Assembly: GCA_900548895.1 (NCBI GenBank)
Contig: URLZ01000010.1
Location: 1 to 60,426 of the forward strand
Direction: 5' to 3'
Length of the DNA stretch: 60,426 bases
From: an uncultured Akkermansia sp.
GTDB lineage: Bacteria > Verrucomicrobiota > Verrucomicrobiia > Verrucomicrobiales > Akkermansiaceae
Of this stretch, positions 8,334 to 15,828 are shown piece after piece. The translations under genes and the position numbers were made by a program. The notes under the pieces are model-generated. The model had not been told where the DNA came from. It saw nothing but the letters and a program-made list of their open reading frames with translations, and did no database searches. Every line of letters starts with the position of its first letter. Position 1 is the stretch's first letter.

Positions 8334-9623
8334 GTGATGACACCCCAGATTCTCGCCGAATTACTGCCGCCTCAGGGACTCTTCCGCGAACCGGGAATTC
8401 CGTGGCGCGTGAGCCCGGAGCCCCTCGCGCTGCCGAGAGCCCTGGTTCGCCAGTTGGAGGGGCTGGGGCACGTGCTGGCGCGCTTTCAGGACGCTGCGCA
8501 CGAGCTTTATCTGAACTCGGTCGCGGGGCGCGAAGCGCCGTGGCTCGCTCCGATGCTGGAGGCCGGCAAGCCGGAGTGGCTGGTGCAGGCGCAGCGCCGC
8601 AGCTCGGGGGCAAAGGCCGCCAGCGTCATTCGCCCCGATTTGCTCTGGTGCGATGACGGTCTCGCGCTCGCCGAGCTCGACAGCGTGCCGGGCGGCATGG
8701 GGCTGACGCTCTTTCTCTCGCGCGCCTACAGCCGCGCCGGCTACGAGATTCTCGGCGGAGCGGAGGGCCTGGCCGAGGGCTTTCGCAGCGCCCACCCGGA
8801 CGGGGCTCTGATCGCGGTCTCGAAGGAATCGTCGGACTATCGCCCCGAGATGGAGTATCTGGCTGAGGCGCTGGGGGCGGGCTATGACTGCGTGGACGCC
8901 GAGGGCCTACCCGAGGCGCTGCCCCCGGGCACGTGTCTCTACCGCTTCTTCGAGCTCTTTGACACCGAGGCCATCGCCCCGGCGCGCGCACTGCTGGAGG
9001 CTTCATCGCGGGGAGCCTTTCGCATGAGTCCCCCGGCGATTCAGCATCAGGAAGAGAAGGCGTGGCTGGCGCTCTTTCACTACCCCGGTCTGCAGCGCTA
9101 CTGGGAGCGCAGCTTGCGGGCGTCGCAGCTCTCGCGGTTGCGCCGTCTGATTCCGCGCGGATGGGTGGCGGACCCGACTCCGCTGCCGCCGCAGGCCGCC
9201 CTGCCCGGCCTCGATCTGCACGACTGGCAACAGGTTGCAGAGCTCGGTCGCAAGGCGCGGCGCCTCGTGCTCAAGATCTCGGGCTTCGACGAGCGCGCTT
9301 GGGGCGGGCGCGGTGTCTTCATCGGGCATGATCTGAGCACCGAGGACTGGGCCGCGGCGCTGCACCGGGCGCTGAGCGACTTCCCGGAGCGCCTCTGGCT
9401 GCTTCAGCAGTTCCGCGAGCCGCGCGTGATCGAGCATCCCGTCTGCGAGCCCGGCGGGGGCGTCGCCATGATGCGGGGGCGCGTCCGACTCTGCCCCTAC
9501 TACTTCCGCAGCGCCGGGGGCTCCACCTCGCTGGCGGGTTGCCTCGCCACCATCGTTCCGGAGGACAAGAAAAAGATCCACGGCATGCGGGAGGCAATTC
9601 TTGTGCCTTGCCAAAAGTCGTGA
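8334..9623 (+). CDS. unknown protein with ATP-grasp-like features
   Basis: I do not recognise this 429-aa protein with certainty. Around residue 103 it has RPDLLW...LAELDSVPGGMG, and near 310-365 KISGFDERAWGGRGVFIG and LLQQF. These resemble pieces of circularly permuted ATP-grasp ligases such as the glutathionylspermidine-synthase group, but the match is by eye only. No signal peptide or membrane segment is visible, so it is probably cytoplasmic. The start is GTG 8334, directly followed by ATG 8337; GGAGG lies too close to act as a normal ribosome-binding site. The sigma-factor promoter lies inside its 3' end. Confidence 0.6.
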   Translation: MMTPQILAELLPPQGLFREPGIPWRVSPEPLALPRALVRQLEGLGHVLARFQDAAHELYLNSVAGREAPWLAPMLEAGKPEWLVQAQRRSSGAKAASVIRPDLLWCDDGLALAELDSVPGGMGLTLFLSRAYSRAGYEILGGAEGLAEGFRSAHPDGALIAVSKESSDYRPEMEYLAEALGAGYDCVDAEGLPEALPPGTCLYRFFELFDTEAIAPARALLEASSRGAFRMSPPAIQHQEEKAWLALFHYPGLQRYWERSLRASQLSRLRRLIPRGWVADPTPLPPQAALPGLDLHDWQQVAELGRKARRLVLKISGFDERAWGGRGVFIGHDLSTEDWAAALHRALSDFPERLWLLQQFREPRVIEHPVCEPGGGVAMMRGRVRLCPYYFRSAGGSTSLAGCLATIVPEDKKKIHGMREAILVPCQKS

Positions 9624-9636
9624 CCTCTGCTACAAT
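9608..9636 (+). promoter_or_regulatory. promoter giving a leaderless mRNA for the first sigma factor
   Basis: TTGCCA (9608-9613), 17-bp spacer ending in TGC, TACAAT (9631-9636). The GTG start at 9645 is 9 nt beyond the -10. Confidence 0.75.
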
Positions 9637-9644
9637 GCCCCACC

Positions 9645-10331
9645 GTGGATTTACCGATCACAGTGCCGGACCCCGGCGACGGAGAGTTGGAGCGCTATGC
9701 GGCCCGCACGAGGCGCAGCCTCATCCTGCGCCTCGCGGACTGGCAGGATCAGCGCAGTTGGGACGAGTTTTACCGCACCTACTGGCGCCTGATCTATGCC
9801 GTGGCCATCAAGGCGGGGCTGCATGATGACGAGGCCTGGGATGTTGTGCAGGAGACTGTGCTCACCATCGCCAAGCAGAGCCGCAAGGGACTCTACGACC
9901 CCGGTCGCGGGTCCTTCAAACTCTGGCTCTGGAAGGTGACGAGCTGGCGCATCAACGACCGCTTTCGCCAGCAGCGCAAAGATCACCGCTTCGGGGCAGA
10001 CGACGAGTCTGCCGATCCCCCGCTCTCCGCACTCGAGGACGCCTCCTCCGCCTCCTTTGAGGAGATCTGGGAGAAGGAATGGCAGCAGAACCTCGTCAAA
10101 GCCGCGCTGGAACGCGTGAAGGCCAAGGTTTCACCCAAGCAGTACCAAATTTTTTACTATCTGGTCGTCAAAGAAATGGAGAGCAGCAAGGTCAGACAAA
10201 TGCTCGGTGTGAGCATCGCGGGCATCTATCTGGCGAAGCACCGCGTGAGCAGTTTGCTTCGCAAGGAAATCGAAGAGCTCCGCGAGCAGGGGGAGCGCCC
10301 GCTCCCCGCCTCACCCCCCGAGAGTACTTGA
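9645..10331 (+). CDS. RNA polymerase ECF-type sigma factor
   Basis: The 228-aa protein shows region 2 (WDEFYRTYWRLIYAVAIKAG, DDEAWDVVQETVLTIAK, then FKLWLWKVTSWRINDRFRQQ). Region 4 near the C-terminus reads PKQYQIFYYLVVKEM followed by a helix-turn-helix (SSKVRQMLGVSIAGIYLAKHRVSS). This two-region layout is that of ECF sigma factors. It would direct RNA polymerase to an alternative promoter set. No anti-sigma gene is recognisable beside it. The GTG start is placed by its promoter (9608-9636); no ribosome-binding site is visible. Confidence 0.85.
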   Translation: MDLPITVPDPGDGELERYAARTRRSLILRLADWQDQRSWDEFYRTYWRLIYAVAIKAGLHDDEAWDVVQETVLTIAKQSRKGLYDPGRGSFKLWLWKVTSWRINDRFRQQRKDHRFGADDESADPPLSALEDASSASFEEIWEKEWQQNLVKAALERVKAKVSPKQYQIFYYLVVKEMESSKVRQMLGVSIAGIYLAKHRVSSLLRKEIEELREQGERPLPASPPEST

Positions 10332-10446
10332 TTGCCTCCTGACCTCCTGATCTCCCTCCGACAAGTCGGGCGCGAGCCGAAGCTTCGCCCGGGAGCCGGA
10401 GAAATCGCACACGCTCCATCGGCGATGTGCGCCACCGCCACCATTC

Positions 10447-11034
10447 ATGCAGCGAAAAGATAACCAGAGCGCCGCTTACGCGGAGGATGCTGAGTTGATG
10501 CGTCGCCTGAAGGAATCTCAGGACGAGGCAGCGCTGCGCGAACTCATCCGCCGCTACCAGAAGCCCATCTACACCATGGCCTACCGCATGCTGGGCAACG
10601 TCGATGAGGCCGAGGATCTCGCCCAGCGCACCTTCATCCGCGTCTGGAAGGCGGCAGACAGTTATGAGCCGACGGCCAAGTTCTCCACCTGGCTGTTCAC
10701 CATCCTGCGCAATCTCGTCTTCAACGAGACACGGCGCCGCACGCGCAAACCCACCACCTCGCTCGAGAACTGTATGGAGCAAGGCGTCGTCCCCGTCCAA
10801 CTCTCCGACAAATCGCCCGACTCGACGCTGGAAAACAAGGAATTGCAGCAGGCCGTCGACGCTGCGCTCGCCGAGCTCTCCCCCGATGCCGGTCTGGCGC
10901 TGCACCTCAGGCGCGAGCGCAATATGGGCTACGAGCAGATTGCCGCCATCCTCGGCAAGAGCGTCCCGTCGACGAAAAGCCTCATCCACCGCGCCCGTCA
11001 AGACCTCAGGCAGCGCCTCCGAAAATATCTCTGA
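10447..11034 (+). CDS. RNA polymerase ECF sigma factor (RpoE-like)
   Basis: The 195-aa protein is a standard ECF sigma factor. Region 2 contains IRRYQKPIYTMAYRMLGNVDEAEDLAQRTFIRVWK and KFSTWLFTILRNL. Region 4 contains LSPDAGLALHLRRE, MGYEQIAAILGKS and KSLIHRARQDLRQRL. It is closer to the classical RpoE/SigW group than the sigma gene just upstream. The 115-bp gap before it has no obvious promoter, so read-through from 9608-9636 is possible. The two unknown proteins downstream do not show anti-sigma motifs. Confidence 0.9.
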   Translation: MQRKDNQSAAYAEDAELMRRLKESQDEAALRELIRRYQKPIYTMAYRMLGNVDEAEDLAQRTFIRVWKAADSYEPTAKFSTWLFTILRNLVFNETRRRTRKPTTSLENCMEQGVVPVQLSDKSPDSTLENKELQQAVDAALAELSPDAGLALHLRRERNMGYEQIAAILGKSVPSTKSLIHRARQDLRQRLRKYL

Positions 11035-11153
11035 GGCTCACAAAACCATGCGGCACGCAGCGAGCGTCCTCATCGGAATTGCTTGTTCATCAAAGTTTCA
11101 GAAAAAACTGAGGCAACCTTTGTGTCATGCTCCATGGTGTAGACATTTTACGC

Positions 11154-11182
11154 TTGCAAAGAAACAGACTTCTCGCTATACT
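11154..11182 (+). promoter_or_regulatory. promoter giving a leaderless mRNA for the 11189 gene
   Basis: TTGCAA (11154-11159), 17-bp spacer, TATACT (11177-11182), then ctgccc and ATG at 11189, exactly 7 nt after the -10. Confidence 0.75.
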
Positions 11183-11188
11183 CTGCCC

Positions 11189-11848
11189 ATGCAGTGGAAT
11201 GACCAGTTCATGTCGCTTTTCTGTGCGGCCGTTGATCGCTATCACGAGAATCGGCAGTCGACGCCCGAGTCCTTCTTCCTGAGGCATGAAGCGGATTTTC
11301 TGGCCACAATCGGCTACCTGCCCGAAGAGATGTACGCCTATATTGAGGACTTCGCCACCACCGGAGCGCCCAGCCCCAGCACGGCCCTGCTGATTGCCTC
11401 GGTGCGGCGCAATTTCTTCCTGATTGCCCAGCGCGGCTGCCGGGGAGAGGCCGCCCCCGTGCGCAGCGGTGATCTGCCGGCGGAGTCCGAGGAGTTCCAC
11501 GAGATTGCCTACCTGCCGCGCATCGTCCGCAAGGCTGCCGCCAAGCTCTTCGGCACGCTTTCGCCCGACCTCATGTACGGCTGCGCCAAAGACCGCGCCT
11601 TTTTGCGAACCCACGGAGACATCCACCCGGCGGACTTCCTGCAGCTGGTCTGGCAAACGCATGCCGACACCCAGAAGATGGTGCAACTCGTGCTCGACGC
11701 CATGAAGCAGCAGCAGGAGCATGAGATGACGATTGCCGAGCCGGAGCCGCCCGCCGAGGGTGATGCCTGCAGCATCGCCAATGCCGCTCCCGAGGCGGAG
11801 GACGAGCCCAACGCTGAACAAAAGCCCGCAACCGCGCCGACTCCGTAA
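11189..11848 (+). CDS. hypothetical protein, 219 aa
   Basis: I do not recognise this protein. The first 165 residues are mixed alpha-helical, beginning MQWNDQFMSLFCAAVDRY, with ESFFLRHEADFLATIGY and a later HPADFLQLVWQTH. The last 45 residues are acidic and Pro/Ala-rich. No signal peptide or membrane helix is seen. The same frame stays open far upstream, through the sigma-factor gene, but that part is its shadow. The ATG at 11189 is fixed by the promoter directly before it. It could regulate the neighbouring sigma factors, but nothing shows that directly. Confidence 0.65.
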   Translation: MQWNDQFMSLFCAAVDRYHENRQSTPESFFLRHEADFLATIGYLPEEMYAYIEDFATTGAPSPSTALLIASVRRNFFLIAQRGCRGEAAPVRSGDLPAESEEFHEIAYLPRIVRKAAAKLFGTLSPDLMYGCAKDRAFLRTHGDIHPADFLQLVWQTHADTQKMVQLVLDAMKQQQEHEMTIAEPEPPAEGDACSIANAAPEAEDEPNAEQKPATAPTP

Positions 11849-11920
11849 TCCCCGACTTTCCTGTGCGCTCGCCGCCGCGCGACGCGAGCCCATTCTCCAT
11901 CGCACCATTCTCCATCGCCC

Positions 11921-12661
11921 ATGACCAGCCAGACCCCAGAGCCGGAACCGCCCCGCGTCACCACGGAGCCCCAGCGGCAGGCTCTTGACGCGATGTCGCA
12001 GGCACTCGTGGAGAAGCTCAACCTCATGGTTGAGGAGCAGCACCGACGCGTCGAAGAGTTCACGAGGCTCGAGCATTCGCTGTCGCAGAGGCCCATGGAG
12101 TTCCGCATGCCCGAGAACTCCGCGCCGCAGGCGACTGAACCGGTGCGAGAGAACCATTCCTCCGCGACGATCCCGCAGCCGAACAGCTTGAGCGACGGCG
12201 CGGCAGGAAACGCCGGTAGCCGCGCGGCCCGCGAGCAAGCCGCCCCGTCCCCTGCCTCGCGCGCGGGGTGCGGCGATCGCCCCCTGCCGCCGGTTCCGCC
12301 CATTCCTCCTGTTCCGCCGGTATCGCCCGCAGCCTCTACCGCCCGAAACGCAGCCCCGGCTCGGCCATCTTCGGCCCAGCCGCGCACGAGCGGCGAGATG
12401 CCCGCGCACCACAGCCCGCCCCGATACAACGACGCGGCGCGCGGCAGCGCGCGCGAGCCGGGCACCCTTCAAGGCCTGCTCGAGCTGCTTGGCCTCGGCG
12501 GCAAAAACGATTCCGAAGCCGGAGAGTCGGAAGCCGGCAAGCCCGCGACATCGACATGGCGCCCGGCTCCTCAAACAAGCAACAGCGAAGGGACCAAGGG
12601 CTGCCTCTATTCGCTGCTCATCATCATCTTTCTCGTCATCGCGGCCCGCAGCTGCAGCTGA
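11921..12661 (+). CDS. hypothetical C-terminally membrane-anchored, Pro-rich protein
   Basis: The 246-aa protein has a charged helical N-terminal part (about residues 15-60, coiled-coil-like, with LDAMSQALVEKLNLMVEEQ). A long Pro/Ala/Ser-rich linker includes repeated PPVPP units (about 120-135). One hydrophobic helix closes the protein (YSLLIIIFLVIAARSCS). That order suggests a tail-anchored membrane protein with a cytoplasmic head. It lies 35 nt before the efflux adaptor gene and may share its transcript. A tandem CCATTCTCCATCGC repeat precedes the start. Function unknown. Confidence 0.55.
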   Translation: MTSQTPEPEPPRVTTEPQRQALDAMSQALVEKLNLMVEEQHRRVEEFTRLEHSLSQRPMEFRMPENSAPQATEPVRENHSSATIPQPNSLSDGAAGNAGSRAAREQAAPSPASRAGCGDRPLPPVPPIPPVPPVSPAASTARNAAPARPSSAQPRTSGEMPAHHSPPRYNDAARGSAREPGTLQGLLELLGLGGKNDSEAGESEAGKPATSTWRPAPQTSNSEGTKGCLYSLLIIIFLVIAARSCS

Positions 12662-12696
12662 GGCTGCCGCCATTCTACCCCTTTCCACACGACAAC

Positions 12697-15600
12697 ATGA
12701 CAAGACAAACACTACTCACTCTGGCCGCCGGGTGCTGCACGCTCAGCTTGCTCTCGGTATCCTGCGAGCAACAGGCTCAGGAAAAAGACCGTCAGGAGTC
12801 CTCCGCCGGGAAGAAAGCCGTTCCCATCAAGGTTTACCCCATCGTCACGCAGAAAGTCACGGACTGGGGAGAGTGGTTCGGCTACATCCGCGGTCGTGAG
12901 GATACGGACATCTACCCGCGCATCACGGGCTTCCTGCAGGAGCAGTGCTACAAGGACGGCCAGCGCGTGAAGGAGGGCGACGTGCTCTTCCGCATCGATC
13001 CGGAGATCTTCCAGGCCCAGTATGATCAGGCCCTCGCCAGCCTCGAGGCCGCCAAGGCGACGCGGCAGGCCGCGCAGACCAGCCTCGACAAGGCCAAGCT
13101 GGATCTGGAGCGCTATGAGAAGCTGATTGTCACCAACGCCGTCTCGGCCAAGGAGCTCGACGACGCTCGGCAGACCTTCCTGGCAGCCAAGGCCAATGTG
13201 GATGCCGCCGACGCGACCATCGAGCAGCAGGAGGCCGCCGTGCGCAAGGCCAAGATTGACCTCGATTACTGCGTGGTGCGCGCGCCCTACTCCGGCATCG
13301 TCGGTGAGGCGCTCGCCTTCAAGGGCGATCTCATCAGCTCCTCGACCAAGCTGGCCAACATGACGCTCATCGACCCGGTCTACGTGCGCTTCTCGCTCAA
13401 CAGCTCGGAGCTCGTCGATGAGTTCCGCCGCTACGGCATTAAAAACACGGACAGCCATCAGGCCGTCCTGCCCGATTTCAGCATCGTGCTTGACAACGGC
13501 GAGACCTACCCCCTGAAGGGCAAGCTGCTCGCCATGGAGAGCAAGGTGGACGCCAACGGCCTCATCGACGTGCAGGGTGAAATCGCGAACCCGGACGGCC
13601 TGCTGCGCGCCGGCATGCCCGTGCGCGTGCGCGTTCCGCTCGACGAGAAGGAGGCCATGCTCGTGCCCGAGGTCGCCATCCGCACCGTCATGCGTCAGAG
13701 CTTCATTCTGGCCGTCGACAAGAGCGGCGTGCCCCACATGCTCCCCGTCACCTTGGACGGCACCTACACCATTGACATCACGGAGCCGGACGGCTACCGC
13801 TCCCAGCAAAAGATGGTGGCCATCCGCTCGCGCGGCAAGGCGCTCAGCCAGTACTTCAGCGAGATGGGCTATGAGAAGGCGAGCGAGGTGCCCGTCGTGG
13901 CCGATGCGGACAACAGCGTGCAGGCCGTCAACGTTTCGACGGCGAACAACCGCCTCGCCGAGGGAGAAAAGCCCGGCACCATCGTGACCACGCCGCTCTC
14001 CTTCCGCCCGACCGTGCCCCCGGCCATCAAGAAAGCCGTGGAGGAAGCCCGTGCCGCCCGGGCAGGCAAGGCCCAACCCAAGCCGGATCCCTCGACCATG
14101 AAACCGACGCTGCCGCCCTTCCCCGTGAAGGTGGCGACCATCGTGCAGCAGGATGTCGCCAAAGAGAGCGAGTGGTTCGGCAAGCTGCGCGGCGTCAATG
14201 AAAGCGTGCTGCGCGCGCAGGTCAGCGGCTTCCTGCTCGATCAGCACTTTGAAGACGGCGCGATCGTCAAGAAGGGCGACCTGCTCTACACCATTGATCC
14301 CGCCCCCTACGAGGCGGCGCTGGCCGAGGCGCGCGGCAACCTCTCCGCTGCCAAGGCCTCGGCCGAGCAAATCGCCGCGCAGGTAGAGATGTACTCGCTC
14401 GACCTCAAGCGCTACCGCGAACTCAACGCGACCTCCCCCGGCGCCATTGAGACGAAGATCATCACCGACACCACCGCCCAGCTGAGGGCCGAAGAGGCCA
14501 ACCTCCTCAAGGCTCAGGCCAACATCAAGCTGATGGAAGCCACCGTTCGCCAAGCGGAAATCAACCTCGGCTACACGAAGATCTATGCACCCTTCGACGG
14601 GCGCGTGGGCATCCACGAAGTCTCGAAGGGCGACCTCGTCGACGCCACGGCGGGCACGCCGCTGGTGAACATCTCTTCGATTGATCCGATCCGCGTCGAC
14701 ATCACCGTGCCGGGCTCGGAGGCCCTCATCGGTCTCACGCGCTTCAATCAGGCGGCCATCCGCGCCAAGGGCAAGGATAAACCGCGCCTCACCTTCGACC
14801 TCGTACTGGAGGACGGCAGCGTGTACCCCGCAAAGGGTCACGTCGTAGCGACGGACAACGCCCTGAGCGAAAGCACGGGCACCCTCAAGGTCATCGGCCA
14901 CGTCGATAACGTCGACGGCGGCCTGCGCTCAGGCATGGCCGTGCGCGTGCGCGCCGGGCTCGACACCATCGAGGGCGCCTACCTCGTGCCGGCACGAGCC
15001 CCGCTCTTCGACAAGGGAATCCATACCGTCATGCTGCTCGACGACCGCAACGCCCCCGTCATGCTGCCCGTGACCCTCGGCCCCCTCATCAACCTGAGCG
15101 TCACCGGAGCCGACGGCAAGAGCGTCGTACAGCCCATGCAGGTCATCGACGTGGACCGCCGGATTGCTTCCGCCGTCCTCATGGCCGTCGAGGAGGTGCC
15201 GACACTTGAAGCACTCGTCTTCCGCGAGGAGGGAGTCAAGAGCTGGCAGGAGCTGCTGTTGCGCCGCAACGGCGTGAAAGACATGCGCGCCCTGGCTGAA
15301 AAGCTGGCCGGTGAAGCCCTGCCCGATGACGCCCCGGCCCAGGCCGGCGTGAAGGACTGGGAAGAGCTCGTCCTGCACAATGCTGCGGCCGCAGACTTCC
15401 GCGAACTGGCTCTGCACTTGGCGCACGCCACCGATGAACTGGACCTGCACGCCCGCAAGAAGGGCTACAAGGACTACATGCAGCTCTCCCTCGCCAATCT
15501 CGGCATTAAGGACCCGTCCAAGGCTCGCGTCGTCGCGGAGGGCTCGCTGCTGGCAGCCATGACGACGCTGACAGAAAATACAAAGGCCGGCGCCAACGTC

Positions 15601-15783
15601 AACACGCTCACTCCCGTCGACTTCATCTATCAGGCACCGCAAACGGTCGTTCCCTCCGTAACGGCGTCTGAGGAAGAGACCGCACAGTTGGGCGTGAGCG
15701 GCAGCGACGGGAAGAAAGAGTCCGCGCCCGCGACACAGGCCAAGCCGCAGGAAAATCCCGCGTCGTCAACCGAGCAGCATTGA
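12697..15783 (+). CDS. double membrane-fusion (RND periplasmic adaptor) protein with repeat tail
   Basis: This 1028-aa adaptor links an inner-membrane RND pump to an outer-membrane channel. A lipoprotein-like signal leads (Cys 13/14 or 23). Copy 1 of the adaptor runs from about residue 49 (EWFGYIRG, then GDVLFRIDPEIF, a coiled hairpin, and APYSGIVGE). Copy 2 starts at about 489 (EWFGKLRG, GDLLYTIDPAPY, a second hairpin, APFDGRVGIHE). Typical AcrA-like proteins have one copy in about 400 aa. From about 846 a tail holds three 38-39-residue repeats (GVKSWQELLL, GVKDWEELVL, GYKDYMQLSL). The ATG was chosen because the signal follows it; the frame is open further upstream but overlaps the previous gene. 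Confidence 0.88.
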   Translation: MTRQTLLTLAAGCCTLSLLSVSCEQQAQEKDRQESSAGKKAVPIKVYPIVTQKVTDWGEWFGYIRGREDTDIYPRITGFLQEQCYKDGQRVKEGDVLFRIDPEIFQAQYDQALASLEAAKATRQAAQTSLDKAKLDLERYEKLIVTNAVSAKELDDARQTFLAAKANVDAADATIEQQEAAVRKAKIDLDYCVVRAPYSGIVGEALAFKGDLISSSTKLANMTLIDPVYVRFSLNSSELVDEFRRYGIKNTDSHQAVLPDFSIVLDNGETYPLKGKLLAMESKVDANGLIDVQGEIANPDGLLRAGMPVRVRVPLDEKEAMLVPEVAIRTVMRQSFILAVDKSGVPHMLPVTLDGTYTIDITEPDGYRSQQKMVAIRSRGKALSQYFSEMGYEKASEVPVVADADNSVQAVNVSTANNRLAEGEKPGTIVTTPLSFRPTVPPAIKKAVEEARAARAGKAQPKPDPSTMKPTLPPFPVKVATIVQQDVAKESEWFGKLRGVNESVLRAQVSGFLLDQHFEDGAIVKKGDLLYTIDPAPYEAALAEARGNLSAAKASAEQIAAQVEMYSLDLKRYRELNATSPGAIETKIITDTTAQLRAEEANLLKAQANIKLMEATVRQAEINLGYTKIYAPFDGRVGIHEVSKGDLVDATAGTPLVNISSIDPIRVDITVPGSEALIGLTRFNQAAIRAKGKDKPRLTFDLVLEDGSVYPAKGHVVATDNALSESTGTLKVIGHVDNVDGGLRSGMAVRVRAGLDTIEGAYLVPARAPLFDKGIHTVMLLDDRNAPVMLPVTLGPLINLSVTGADGKSVVQPMQVIDVDRRIASAVLMAVEEVPTLEALVFREEGVKSWQELLLRRNGVKDMRALAEKLAGEALPDDAPAQAGVKDWEELVLHNAAAADFRELALHLAHATDELDLHARKKGYKDYMQLSLANLGIKDPSKARVVAEGSLLAAMTTLTENTKAGANVNTLTPVDFIYQAPQTVVPSVTASEEETAQLGVSGSDGKKESAPATQAKPQENPASSTEQH

Positions 15784-15828
15784 GTTCCGCCGCCATCTTC
15801 TGCACCAAACCAGAACCCCAGATTTACC

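Noticed and set aside
13000..15000. Very long minus-strand frame (729 aa) opposite the adaptor gene
   Set aside because: Antisense shadow: low-complexity Gly/Val/Leu/His composition and no domain, while the plus strand encodes an evident adaptor.
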